Positions 38,567-47,561 of a DNA stretch of 64,000 nucleotides are shown here, piece by piece. The notes below the pieces were generated by a model, which did not search any database, was not told the DNA's origin, and saw nothing but the letters and a program-made list of their open reading frames with translations. A program made the position numbers and the translations under genes. This stretch comes from Marinicella sediminis. Its GTDB lineage: Bacteria; Pseudomonadota; Gammaproteobacteria; Xanthomonadales; Marinicellaceae. The stretch's first letter is position 1; every line of letters begins with the position of its first letter. Location of the stretch: contig NZ_MVBD01000010.1 of assembly GCF_002000055.1 (NCBI RefSeq), positions 80,556 through 144,555 of the forward strand, in the 5' to 3' direction.

Positions 38567-39594
38567 GACATTTGGGGATGCATCAGCACGACCACCAACA
38601 TTGGCTGAAGATCATGCAACAATCCACCTGGCTGGAATCCGGGATCGATTGTTACAACAAGGGAGAGCTGGTCAACTCAATTGAGTCAAAGGTATGCCAG
38701 CTGCTTGATAAACCCGCCAGTCTGATATTCACCAAAGGCACCACTTGTCAGCTGGCTGCACTGAAAACAGCCAGTGGTGCCAGGGATAACCCATACATTG
38801 CCCTGCACCGCCGCTCTCATATTGCCGAAGACGAGGAAGATGCTTACATACACGTGACAGGCTTAAAGCCGTTGTTCATTGGCCAAACCACACACCCCTT
38901 CGGCAGTCATGATCTGAGGTCACTGGACATCAAGCCAGCTGTACTCACTGTGGAACTGCCATTGCGGCGGGTGGGTTTTCGCCTGACACCGTGGGATGAG
39001 TTACTTGCCATGAGAAAATGGTGCGATGAACACCAGGTGCATTTTCACCTGGATGGAGCCAGGTTGTGGGAATCAACCCACTTCTATCAGAAACCATTGC
39101 CTGAAATCGCTGCACTTTTCGATTCGGTTTATGTCTCACTGTATAAAGGCATCGGCGGTTTATCAGGTGCTGTGTTGCTGGGTGAAAACAATTTCATCGA
39201 ATGGGTCAAGCCATGGCGAAACCGGCTTGGCTCTCAACCCTGGACTCAATTTCCGGCATTGATCACCGCTCTGGAAGGCCTGCAGCATAATTTGCCGCAG
39301 ATACCCGGTTGGACGATCCGGGCCAAAGCCCTCGCACAGTCGCTCAAACAACTGGATGACATCACAGTTGATACACCACATACCAATGCATTCCAGGTGA
39401 GGCTGAAAGGTGACGCCACGGTGGTCAATCAAAAACTGCTGTACCTGCAGGATCAATTGCAACTGGTTGTGTGTAAACCTTTTGCTCCAGCTCAGGACAG
39501 TGACTGGTTGTTCACAGAAGTTCAAATTGGTAAACAAGGAGCCCACATCACCAATCAAGAGGTGGTGGATTTTTTCACCCAACTCACAACATAG
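38563..39594 (+). CDS. PLP-dependent threonine aldolase-like beta-eliminating lyase
   Basis: A 343-residue fold-type I PLP enzyme of the threonine aldolase/beta-eliminating lyase family. Evidence: the cofactor aspartate in VHFHLDGARLWES, the probable Schiff-base lysine in SLYKGIGGLSGAVLLG, and an early segment PASLIFTKGTTCQLAALK where the phosphate-binding loop is expected. Length matches low-specificity L-threonine aldolase, which cleaves threonine to glycine and acetaldehyde. The N-terminus differs from LtaE (starts MRHLGMHQHDHQHWLK), so substrate specificity is uncertain. Start overlaps the channel gene by four bases. Confidence 0.8.
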   Translation: MRHLGMHQHDHQHWLKIMQQSTWLESGIDCYNKGELVNSIESKVCQLLDKPASLIFTKGTTCQLAALKTASGARDNPYIALHRRSHIAEDEEDAYIHVTGLKPLFIGQTTHPFGSHDLRSLDIKPAVLTVELPLRRVGFRLTPWDELLAMRKWCDEHQVHFHLDGARLWESTHFYQKPLPEIAALFDSVYVSLYKGIGGLSGAVLLGENNFIEWVKPWRNRLGSQPWTQFPALITALEGLQHNLPQIPGWTIRAKALAQSLKQLDDITVDTPHTNAFQVRLKGDATVVNQKLLYLQDQLQLVVCKPFAPAQDSDWLFTEVQIGKQGAHITNQEVVDFFTQLTT

Positions 39595-39718
39595 ATAACC
39601 TTATTATTTCAATGGTTTAGCAGCACCCTTCAGCAATCTTCAGATTTCTTTATGCTGCATTCATGCACTGCAGGAACAGGCCATTCATACTGCGCTTTTT
39701 AACCTTGAGGAATCAAAC

Positions 39719-40777
39719 ATGAAAACCATTCGAATGATGACCTTTATCCTGACCAGTTTCGTCGCTCAGTCCGGCGAACCCCTGAACATGAAAGAGCTGG
39801 AACAACAGATCGCAGATCAGGAACTGAAAAGCATCACCAGTGTATTGATTCAACACAATCAGCAACTGACCTATGAACGCTACTTCAATGATCACCATGA
39901 ACAAAGCAGGCATGACATGCGCTCGGCCAGCAAATCGATCACTTCATTGGCCATTGGATTGGCCATTGATCAAGGTAAGCTCGCTGGTGTCAAACAGCAG
40001 GTGATGCCGTTTTTCAGTCATAAACAACCATTTGAAAACTCAGATCCCCGAAAAGAACAAATCACCATTGAGGATCTGCTGACCATGAGCAGTGTGCTGG
40101 AGTGTGATGACTGGAATTCTGCATCTCGTGGCAATGAAGAACGCATGTACATCATTGAAGACTGGACCAAATTCATCCTGGACTTACCAATCAGAGGCAT
40201 CCCGCCATGGAAGAAAAAACCAATTGACAGCCCCTGGGGAAGAACTTTTTCATATTGCACAGGCGGGGTACAGGTATTGACAGAACTGGTTGAGCGGGTG
40301 GCCAAACAACCCATGAGCCAATACCTGCAAAAAAACCTGTTCTCACCACTGAACATCAAAGCACCTCTGTTCAGTCAGTCTCCACTGGGCATCACCAATG
40401 GTGGTGGGGGGATGCAAATGACATCAAGAGACTGGATTAAGATCGGCCAATTGATGCTGTCCGATGGCCGGTTTGAGGAGCTGCAATTGATCCCTGCTGA
40501 GTGGATCACCCAATCATTTAAACCCCGTGCGATGATTGATGAATCCAGACAAATGAGTTACGGCTATTTATGGTGGATCAATCAATTTGAATCAGACGGT
40601 CAGACCATCACGGCATTTGCGGCCGCAGGTAACGGCGGCAACTACCTGTTCATCATACCTGTCCTGAATGCCACTGTGGTGATTACCAGCACCGCGTACA
40701 ACACACCGTACATGCACCAACAATCAAGATCCATCCTGACACAACATGTGCTACCTGCTTTGCTTAACCGTCAATAG
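39719..40777 (+). CDS. Exported serine hydrolase of the class C beta-lactamase/penicillin-binding fold
   Basis: A 352-residue protein with a signal peptide (MKTIRMMTFILTSFVAQSG). The catalytic SxxK motif is SASK (Ser69 and Lys72), set in RSASKSITSLAIG. The second motif region reads FSYCTGGVQ (Tyr-Cys-Thr where Tyr-x-Asn is usual) and a Gly-rich GNGGNY stands where the third motif is expected. Proteins of this kind include esterases, D-aminopeptidases and 6-aminohexanoate-dimer hydrolases; true beta-lactamase activity is not implied. GAGG before the ATG is the ribosome site. Its 3' end overlaps by 7 bases the convergent regulator gene. Confidence 0.83.
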   Translation: MKTIRMMTFILTSFVAQSGEPLNMKELEQQIADQELKSITSVLIQHNQQLTYERYFNDHHEQSRHDMRSASKSITSLAIGLAIDQGKLAGVKQQVMPFFSHKQPFENSDPRKEQITIEDLLTMSSVLECDDWNSASRGNEERMYIIEDWTKFILDLPIRGIPPWKKKPIDSPWGRTFSYCTGGVQVLTELVERVAKQPMSQYLQKNLFSPLNIKAPLFSQSPLGITNGGGGMQMTSRDWIKIGQLMLSDGRFEELQLIPAEWITQSFKPRAMIDESRQMSYGYLWWINQFESDGQTITAFAAAGNGGNYLFIIPVLNATVVITSTAYNTPYMHQQSRSILTQHVLPALLNRQ

Positions 40778-42351
40778 CCTTGAGGATCCAGTAAATCATT
40801 GGGTAACCAGGCGGCATCCAGAACCATTTGCCTTTGGTTACCCACGTTCTCCTGCATTTGCTCAATCAGGGCCAGCCACTCAGGCCATTGACTGGTGTGA
40901 TGCAGTACCGGCAGATAACGCAGCCATTGATGATTGGCGTAACCGCGTTTAACAGCAAGACGCAAGGCAGTCACTGCCTGCTCAGCTTGATTAAATCTGG
41001 CGTATAACAAGGCTTGAAGGACCAGTGTATCAGGCCACTGTTCTGTCACACTGAACCAGGTGCTGGCAAAGTCACGCCACTGTTGCGGGCTGGTTAATTT
41101 GGCATCATTTCGAAGCATGAACAACCACAGTTGAGATTCCGTATCCTCAGGGTCCAGCTCAACCGCGTGCATAAAAGCATCCTCTGCCGCCGGCACATCT
41201 TGCCCGAGCCAGGCGATGATACCAGACACAACCCACAATTCAGGCCGCCTGATCCCTCTGTTGATGGCAGCTTGGACGACTTCACTGGCATCACCAAAGC
41301 GTCCCTGCGAAAGGTAAAAGCGGGCCATCTGGTGAGTGGCAAAAACGTTGTCCGGTGACAACTCATCAGCCCTTTGGTACCAGATTTCAGCGACGGCTTC
41401 AAAGCCCAGCAGATCGAGCACATGAGCCAATTGAACATGTAAATACAATTGCTGTGAACCCAACACTGAGATATTCAGCTGCAAGGCTTCTGCTAAACGG
41501 CCTTTGACTCCATACAAATATGCCAGAGAGCTGATGGTTGAGGTGTTATCAGGATCCAGGGAGATGGCTTTCTCATAGCCACTGATCGCTTGATCAATGT
41601 CCCCATTGGCATCATGCACAAAAGCCAAAGCTGCCCAAGCCTGGGCATGCGAGGAATTCAGTTCAACAGCCAGTTCAGCCAATTGTCGGGCTTCAGTGAG
41701 TATCACTGCGGACTGATTAAACTTTGTGACCTGGTGAGACAAGGCAATCGACAACCCTGTCAGGGCATTGACATCATCAGGTTGCTGTTCCAGGGCTTTT
41801 CTGAACAGATCAGCCGCCAGACGAACGCTTTTGGATTCATGTTTATCGAGGTATTGCCAGCCTTGTGTTGTGTATTCGGATGTGGGCATCAAAGACTTGA
41901 TGGTTGGCTGATTCTTTCCACTGCGCTGCTGATCGAACCACAACAATCCACTGGTCGTCAGCAGCAGAACCGCTGCCGTTGTAATCCACCAGAGAACGGA
42001 TCGCCTGGTAGTCTGACCTGAAGACTTTTGTTGAACCGGTGGCTGCCACCGGTATCCCTGCCCACGGATGGATTGGATGTATCTGGTGTTGTCAGCCGAA
42101 CCTCGTTGTAAAGCCTTTCGCAACAAGGCCACCCTTTGGGTTACTGTTTCATCACTGACGGTGCGGTTATCCCAAACTTGCTGAATCAACCCATCAATAG
42201 ACACCACATCAGGAGCTGAATCCAGTAACACCCTGAGCATTTGAAAAGACAGGTGAGGCAACTGCAATAATTCATCCGCTTGATGAACGGTTTGGTGGTG
42301 AAGATCGATGACCAGGTCATGACTGATCATCAACCTGTGGGAATTGTTCAT
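40771..42351 (-). CDS. Membrane-anchored winged-helix (OmpR/CadC-type) regulator with TPR domain
   Basis: A 526-residue one-component regulator. The N-terminal 100 residues are an OmpR-type winged helix (FQMLRVLLDSAPDVVSIDGL, then VTQRVALLRKALQ and YIQSIRGQGYRW). A single membrane helix follows (about 120-142, SVLWWITTAAVLLLTTSGLLWF), then TPR repeats to the end (about 165-500). The design matches CadC/ToxR-like regulators, with cytoplasmic DNA binding and a periplasmic sensor. It lies 64 bases downstream of the FG-GAP secreted-protein gene, on the same strand. Target genes are unknown; TPR versions are frequent in the Xanthomonadales group. Confidence 0.87.
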   Translation of the reverse strand: MNNSHRLMISHDLVIDLHHQTVHQADELLQLPHLSFQMLRVLLDSAPDVVSIDGLIQQVWDNRTVSDETVTQRVALLRKALQRGSADNTRYIQSIRGQGYRWQPPVQQKSSGQTTRRSVLWWITTAAVLLLTTSGLLWFDQQRSGKNQPTIKSLMPTSEYTTQGWQYLDKHESKSVRLAADLFRKALEQQPDDVNALTGLSIALSHQVTKFNQSAVILTEARQLAELAVELNSSHAQAWAALAFVHDANGDIDQAISGYEKAISLDPDNTSTISSLAYLYGVKGRLAEALQLNISVLGSQQLYLHVQLAHVLDLLGFEAVAEIWYQRADELSPDNVFATHQMARFYLSQGRFGDASEVVQAAINRGIRRPELWVVSGIIAWLGQDVPAAEDAFMHAVELDPEDTESQLWLFMLRNDAKLTSPQQWRDFASTWFSVTEQWPDTLVLQALLYARFNQAEQAVTALRLAVKRGYANHQWLRYLPVLHHTSQWPEWLALIEQMQENVGNQRQMVLDAAWLPNDLLDPQGY

Positions 42352-42415
42352 AGAGTCACGCGGTTAATCCATAGGGTATTGTGCACCATTTCGGTTCTGC
42401 AGTCAGCTTATTAAA

Positions 42416-43936
42416 TCAGTCAAACCCGGTGGCAAAAACCAATTCTCCAGGATAGGCCAGTATGTGGGTGGTGTTCACCGCCGGCGCCCATAATTGGCTG
42501 CGAATGCCATTGGGCCAGATCACTTCAACACGGTCTATGGTTGCTGCACCCAGGCCGAAATGCGGTAATAAGGAATTCCCGGCACCGTGACTGCCGCCTG
42601 AAACCACCTGATCAATCAAAGTATGCTGAGATGAGGTGATCACTGATATCCGGCTGCCAATGGCCAGACTGTTGATGTCACCACCTCCGGTTAGGTTAAA
42701 TTTAACCCAATTATGATTGCTTGGATTGATGTTGCGGTAGAGCATATAATTGGTACCCCAGTTACCCACCACCAGGTCCACCTTACCATCGTTGTCATAA
42801 TCACCTTTGGCAGCACCAACCGTCATATAAAGGTCTTCAATGCCACTGAACACGGTGGCATCATTAAACTGACCCATTTGATTGCTGATGTACAACCGGT
42901 CTCTTTTACTTGGAGTCACATTGGCGGTGGCCAGATAGGCATCCGGATAGCGGTCATTGTCCACATCCATAAAGAGGGTGGCCCAGCCAGTGGCATCAAA
43001 ATTCAGACCAACCGCATTGGATTGGTCGGTATACCAGGGATTACCCTGGCTGAATTGAGACTGTAACAAGACCTGTTCGGCAATGCTGGAAAAATAAAAA
43101 TCAAAATCACCATCCAAGTCATAATCGGCGATGGCAATGCCCATACCATCAACCGGTCTGAATGTTTGTGTCGCGTTGCTCACATCAACCATACAGACAT
43201 ATGTGCCACAGCCATTGACAGCAGGACCATCGTTACGCCACAGGGTATTGCCTTCCTGCTTGTCATTGACCACGTATAAATCCATGTCACCATCCGCATC
43301 AAAATCGATGAACTGAACCGCCAGACCATGTTTAACCAAATTGATCGCAGGGCTCAAATCAGCAGTGACATCAATAAATCCCATGCCCTGGTTATTTAAC
43401 AACAGCTGATCAGCTTCATTCAGGTCATTTTCCACGCTGTAATTCACCACATATACATCCAGCCAGCCATCGTTGTTGATGTCGGCCCAGGATGAGGCAA
43501 TGCTGTAACTTGAATCCGTCAAACCAAGCGCTGTGCTGACTTCTTCGAAGGACTGGCCACCGATGTTTTTCAGTAATTTATTGGGTCCAAAGCTGCTGAT
43601 AAACAGGTCCTGAAAACCATCGTTGTTGTAATCAGTTACAGCAACACCAAAATCGTGACTGTTGGGTAACTCACCAGCCACATACTGGCTGTCAATGACA
43701 AAGCCGCCACTTTGATCGTTCAACAGAATATGATTGGCACCGTTTTGATTGGTCAGGTACAAATCAAGGTAACCATCACCATTGATGTCGGTCCAGGCTT
43801 GCCCCATACCGAGCTCACCATTTGACAGGCTATGATCAGCATTGATCAATGGAGAAAAATCAACATGTAAAAAATGATCCTGACCGGCTGCAGAAGTCAA
43901 AGAAAACATCATCAATGCAAAAATCAGTTTTAACAT
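42416..43936 (-). CDS. Secreted FG-GAP/CRTAC1-type beta-propeller protein
   Basis: A 506-residue exported protein (signal peptide about 1-18, FALMMFSLTSAAGQ). At least seven FG-GAP/VCBS repeats carry calcium-binding loops of the form DxNxDGxxD: DINGDGYLD, DYNNDGFQD, DINNDGWLD, DFDADGDMD, DYDLDGDFD, DYDNDGKVD and a weaker DVDNDRYPD. Near the C-terminus is the ASPIC/UnbV segment (HGAGNSLLPHFGLG, then VEVIWPNG). It probably folds as an integrin-like propeller outside the cell. The protein ends LVFATGFD, the tail seen on the amidase and the second CSLREA protein. The regulator gene follows on the same strand. Confidence 0.88.
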   Translation of the reverse strand: MLKLIFALMMFSLTSAAGQDHFLHVDFSPLINADHSLSNGELGMGQAWTDINGDGYLDLYLTNQNGANHILLNDQSGGFVIDSQYVAGELPNSHDFGVAVTDYNNDGFQDLFISSFGPNKLLKNIGGQSFEEVSTALGLTDSSYSIASSWADINNDGWLDVYVVNYSVENDLNEADQLLLNNQGMGFIDVTADLSPAINLVKHGLAVQFIDFDADGDMDLYVVNDKQEGNTLWRNDGPAVNGCGTYVCMVDVSNATQTFRPVDGMGIAIADYDLDGDFDFYFSSIAEQVLLQSQFSQGNPWYTDQSNAVGLNFDATGWATLFMDVDNDRYPDAYLATANVTPSKRDRLYISNQMGQFNDATVFSGIEDLYMTVGAAKGDYDNDGKVDLVVGNWGTNYMLYRNINPSNHNWVKFNLTGGGDINSLAIGSRISVITSSQHTLIDQVVSGGSHGAGNSLLPHFGLGAATIDRVEVIWPNGIRSQLWAPAVNTTHILAYPGELVFATGFD

Positions 43937-44050
43937 GTTAATTTATCGTGAATAATTAATGTATTTTTAACACAAAACGCTTAATTAATCACTTTTTTGT
44001 GATAGGATTAACAGTCGAAATAATAACAGCCTTTTTAAAGGGGAGCACAT

Positions 44051-44920
44051 ATGAAATTTAAACTTTTACTTTTATCAGCCTTAGCGGCCACTTCAGCCAT
44101 GGCTTTCGAGCCCAAAGAAGACCCCAATGCGATCACTCCTGAAGGAGTACGCGGCGGCGGCGGTGTGGGACCAGATATTTTTGGTTACACCGGCACCGAC
44201 TCAAACTCAGGGGCCTGTACCTCACAATTTATTGATATTACTGGCACAGGTGCAAACATCATTACGGGTGATGATGCTGGCGCTCCGGTAACGCTGGGAG
44301 CACCATTCAATTTTTACGGTACGGTTTATACTGATCTGGCACTGACCACCAACGGCTATATTTCCACAGACGTCACTGACGCAGGTCCTGATCTGTCCAA
44401 TGACTGTCCTTTGCCAGCCACGCCCAGCACAGGTGGTGGAGCAAGGATGTATCCATTACAAGATGACCTCATCACCAATGGTGGTGTTTATTATGAATAC
44501 TTCCCGGTTTGTCCCCGGCCTTCTGATACTTTCGTTGACACCCTTGGTTGTCATGTGGTTCAGTGGGATGGCGTAGAACACTTTGGTGGCGGCGGTGAAG
44601 TCTTTGGCTTTGAAGCAATCTTGTATGATTTAAGTTGGGAAATTGTTTTCGTTCAGGGAACTGGAAATCCTGAAGCGGGTTCTGGCTCTACCACCGGCAT
44701 TCAAAATGATGGTGCAACTGATGGTTTGACATATGCTTGCGATACCGCAGCTTCAGTTCCAGCTTCCAGCGCACAATGCTTTATCCATCCAAACCCTGAT
44801 CCAGCAGCCTTACCACCTATTTTGCCTGTTCCAACCAACAACAAAGTCATGTTGGCCACACTGGCAGGCGCATTGGGTCTGATTGCCTTGTTCCTGATGA
44901 GACGCAAAGCAATCATCTGA
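44051..44920 (+). CDS. Secreted protein with IPTL-CTERM-like sorting signal
   Basis: A 289-residue exported protein (signal peptide about 1-18, LLLLSALAATSAMA). The body is Gly/Asp-rich with several cysteines (GACTSQF, DCPLPA, PVCPRPSD, LGCHV) and no recognised fold. The C-terminus has the three-part pattern of IPTL-CTERM-type signals: PVPTNN, a hydrophobic helix (VMLATLAGALGLIALFLM) and a basic end RRKAII. Proteins with this signal are thought to be anchored and cleaved by a dedicated sortase-like enzyme; none is encoded here. A strong AAAGGGGAG ribosome site precedes the ATG, and a hairpin ATCAC-N6-GTGAT lies about 50 bases upstream. A terminator follows. Confidence 0.8.
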   Translation: MKFKLLLLSALAATSAMAFEPKEDPNAITPEGVRGGGGVGPDIFGYTGTDSNSGACTSQFIDITGTGANIITGDDAGAPVTLGAPFNFYGTVYTDLALTTNGYISTDVTDAGPDLSNDCPLPATPSTGGGARMYPLQDDLITNGGVYYEYFPVCPRPSDTFVDTLGCHVVQWDGVEHFGGGGEVFGFEAILYDLSWEIVFVQGTGNPEAGSGSTTGIQNDGATDGLTYACDTAASVPASSAQCFIHPNPDPAALPPILPVPTNNKVMLATLAGALGLIALFLMRRKAII

Positions 44921-44947
44921 ACACTGCATCACCATTAGTCAAGAAAG

Positions 44948-44975
44948 TCCCCTGCATGCCAGGGGATTTTTTTTT
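44948..44975 (+). terminator. Rho-independent terminator after IPTL-CTERM gene
   Basis: GC-rich stem tcccctg/cagggga with a 5-base loop, followed by nine T's. It lies about 28 bases past the stop codon. Confidence 0.9.
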
Positions 44976-45062
44976 CTCACACCAGAAAAAAAGCCGAACC
45001 AAAAGCCGTCATGATTTACCCGAAAAATGGTATCATGTCTCTCTTGTGAAGGCCGAACCACC

Positions 45063-45536
45063 ATGAATCAGAAGCGCAGCTCCAAGCCCATCCATCACCA
45101 ACTGCTCTACCTCAGCCTTTTACCATTTATATACGCCCTGGCCTTATCATTGGCCAACTGGCTGGGCTGGCAGGAGCTGTTTCCTCATGAGCATCACTTC
45201 ATTCGACTTAACAGCTATATTTATGCCCATTCATATGGTGCTTTGTTACTTGGCTTTGTCTCTGGCATCAAGATTGGCATGGCCTTTGAGCAACCCCGCT
45301 CAAACACTTATGTATTACTCAATTGGCTGTTGTTGGTATTTGCCTGGTTCAGCTATCAATCATTTGCTGATCTAACTGGCATATTGATTCTGTTGAGTGG
45401 CTGGCTGGCGGCTATAATCATTGACCAGATGGCCAAACAAAACGAGCTGCTCGGTGAAAGGATCAGTCGCACCCTGCTGACCACACAATGCATTGTCATT
45501 CTGCTGTTATCGCTGATTGCCGGCCTTAATGGCTGA
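45063..45536 (+). CDS. DUF3429-type inner-membrane protein (second copy)
   Basis: A 157-residue protein with four to five hydrophobic helices. It shares the layout and many positions with the protein at 27458-27919: the start LLYLSLLPFIYALALSLANW, the loop NSYIYAHSYGALLLGFVSGI, and the last helix ending LIAGLNG. DUF3429 proteins have no known role. The ATG at 45063 is preferred; an in-frame start at 45027 would add 12 residues without membrane character. It converges with the gltX cluster, with a long hairpin between them. Confidence 0.78.
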   Translation: MNQKRSSKPIHHQLLYLSLLPFIYALALSLANWLGWQELFPHEHHFIRLNSYIYAHSYGALLLGFVSGIKIGMAFEQPRSNTYVLLNWLLLVFAWFSYQSFADLTGILILLSGWLAAIIIDQMAKQNELLGERISRTLLTTQCIVILLLSLIAGLNG

Positions 45537-45564
45537 CACGGAATGACATTAAACGGAGACTAAA

Positions 45565-45601
45565 CCAGGCATTCACAGCCATGCGGCCAATGAATGCCTG
45601 G
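45565..45601. terminator. Long hairpin between convergent DUF3429 and gltX genes
   Basis: Perfect 11-bp inverted repeat ccaggcattca/tgaatgcctgg with a 15-base loop, 10 bases after the gltX stop. T-tracts on both sides are short, so it may act as a bidirectional terminator or transcript-end stabiliser. Confidence 0.6.
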
Positions 45602-45611
45602 TGGTTACGGT

Positions 45612-47015
45612 TCAGGCAAATTTGGCTGTGACGTGATCCAATGCGTTTTGTAATCGGTTGACTGTCTCAGTTTGACCCAGAACCTGCATGATCACATCAT
45701 TGGCTGGCCCCTGGGCCTGGCCTGACAATGCCAGCCGCACGGGCATACCCACTTTACCAAAGCCGACTTCCAGTTCACTGACCACATTGGCAATCAACTG
45801 ATGCAGATCAGCACCCGCCCAGTCATCGATGGCCTGGCATTTTTCGATCACTGCCTGTAAAGCTCCGATGGCTGATTCTTTAAAAGCCTTGGCTTCGGCT
45901 TTTTCGTCATAGCCGGTCAAGGGCTGCATCAAAAACAACCCCATCTCGGCCAATTCATTGATGGTCTGAGCACGGTCCTTAAACATCTCGGCCACAGCAC
46001 CCAGATCAACCGCATCAGGTACCTCAACACCAAGCACATTCAACCGGGTTTGGAGTAAATGTGCCAGGCGGTCGTTGTCAGCCTGCTGAAGGTATTGCTG
46101 GTTGATCCAGTTGAGTTTGGTGGTATTGAACGCACTGGGCGCTTTGTTAACACCTGACAGCTCAAACAATTCAATCATTTGCTGTTTAGTGAACAATTCC
46201 TGATCACCATGCGACCAGCCCAGACGAACCAGATAATTGAGCACCGCCTCTGGCAGGTAGCCATCCTCGGCGTATTGCATCACACTGACTGCGCCATGAC
46301 GTTTGGATAAACGAGCACCGTCATCACCAAGGATCATCGGCACATGGGCAAATTCCGGAACCTGCACACCCAGGGCCTGGTATATATTGATTTGCCGTGG
46401 GGTATTGTTGATGTGATCATCACCACGGATCACATGGGTGATACCCATGTCTGCATCATCCACCACCACACTGAAATTATAAGTGGGCATGCCATCAGCA
46501 CGGGCAATCACCAGATCATCCAACTCATCATTGGCCACCGTGATGGGACCCCGAACGTGATCATCAAACCGTACTTCACCGGTTTTGGGGGTTTTGAAAC
46601 GAATGATGGTATCTTCGGCTTTACCCAGACTCAGATCACGGCATTTACCGTCATACCGTGGTTTTTTGCCGCTTTTCATTTGCTCTTCGCGGACTTCATC
46701 CAGCCGTTCTTTGGAGCAGTTGCAATAATAGGCCTGCCCGTTATTCAACAACTGATCGATTTTTTCATGGTACCTGGCGAGGTTTTGGCTTTGGTATTTC
46801 ACGGCTGAATCATGTTCCAGCCCCAACCAATCCATGCCTTCAAATATGGCATTCACTGATTCTTGTGTTGAGCGTTCGGTATCGGTGTCTTCGATACGCA
46901 GCTCAAATTGACCGCCATGATGGCGGGCATACAGGTATGAGAATAATGCAGTGCGGGCGCCGCCAACGTGTAAGTAGCCAGTTGGACTGGGCGCAAATCG
47001 GGTGATGACTTTCAT
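45612..47015 (-). CDS. gltX: Glutamate-tRNA ligase
   Basis: A 467-residue class I aminoacyl-tRNA synthetase that charges tRNA-Glu. The HIGH-type motif is PSPTGYLHVGGART and the KMSKS-type motif is DGARLSKRHGAVSV. A Cys/His site is visible between them (YYCNCSKERLDEV), like the zinc-binding region of E. coli GltX. Length agrees with the family (about 470). It follows a small phosphatase-like gene by 21 bases at the end of a cluster of genes on the minus strand (esterase, nfuA, thioredoxin/TPR, phosphatase-like, gltX). Confidence 0.96.
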   Translation of the reverse strand: MKVITRFAPSPTGYLHVGGARTALFSYLYARHHGGQFELRIEDTDTERSTQESVNAIFEGMDWLGLEHDSAVKYQSQNLARYHEKIDQLLNNGQAYYCNCSKERLDEVREEQMKSGKKPRYDGKCRDLSLGKAEDTIIRFKTPKTGEVRFDDHVRGPITVANDELDDLVIARADGMPTYNFSVVVDDADMGITHVIRGDDHINNTPRQINIYQALGVQVPEFAHVPMILGDDGARLSKRHGAVSVMQYAEDGYLPEAVLNYLVRLGWSHGDQELFTKQQMIELFELSGVNKAPSAFNTTKLNWINQQYLQQADNDRLAHLLQTRLNVLGVEVPDAVDLGAVAEMFKDRAQTINELAEMGLFLMQPLTGYDEKAEAKAFKESAIGALQAVIEKCQAIDDWAGADLHQLIANVVSELEVGFGKVGMPVRLALSGQAQGPANDVIMQVLGQTETVNRLQNALDHVTAKFA

Positions 47016-47036
47016 GTTATTTTTGATTCCTTGTGA

Positions 47037-47534
47037 TTATTGACCCAACAGGGTTTTCATGGCGTCAGTCAGTTCTGATTCATCAGAGTGAATCGCTTTG
47101 AGGGCTTCGGCCGGGGTTTTGTTCTGGTATTTGATTAACCAGGCTGCATACAATTGACTGGCACGGTTCCCGGAGCGGCAGTGGAGCACCACTTTCTCTC
47201 CCCGGTGGGCTTCAAGGATGTCATTGAAAGCGGCCAGCTTGGCTGGTGAGTAAGGGTGATCCTGACCAATCTCAAGCAATTCGTAGCTCAAGCCCAAGGT
47301 TTGTGCCACGTTTGCCTGGTCAAACTCAAGCTGATCCATTTCTCCAGCGGTTCTGGTGTTCAGCACCAACCCGACTTGTTCTGCGGCAAATTCACTGAAG
47401 TCCTCTGCATCAGGCTGCGGTCCGATCCACACATGGTCGCTCACCAATCGGGCATCATTGAAGTAGCTGGCAGCTTCATCCGCCATCGCAGGTCCTGCCA
47501 TGAAGGCCCATAAAATCAAAAAATGTTTGAACAT
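47037..47534 (-). CDS. Exported dual-specificity-phosphatase-like protein
   Basis: A 165-residue protein with a signal peptide (LILWAFMAGPAMADE). The phosphatase loop Cx5R is intact (HCRSGNRAS), and the general-acid region is approximate. The N-terminal part DHVWIGPQPDAEDF matches the beta-lactamase-hydrolase-like/TIGR01244-type proteins that share this fold. Its substrate is unknown, and a sulfurtransferase or phosphatase role are both possible. Exported location is inferred. It sits between the thioredoxin/TPR gene and gltX, 27 and 21 bases from them. Confidence 0.78.
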   Translation of the reverse strand: MFKHFLILWAFMAGPAMADEAASYFNDARLVSDHVWIGPQPDAEDFSEFAAEQVGLVLNTRTAGEMDQLEFDQANVAQTLGLSYELLEIGQDHPYSPAKLAAFNDILEAHRGEKVVLHCRSGNRASQLYAAWLIKYQNKTPAEALKAIHSDESELTDAMKTLLGQ

Positions 47535-47561
47535 GTCTTTCTCCGGTTGGGTGATTGCTCA

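Noticed and set aside
39719..40777. Antibiotic-resistance beta-lactamase
   Set aside because: The SxxK fold is shared by many esterases and peptidases, and the second motif is Tyr-Cys-Thr in place of Tyr-x-Asn; there is no resistance context.
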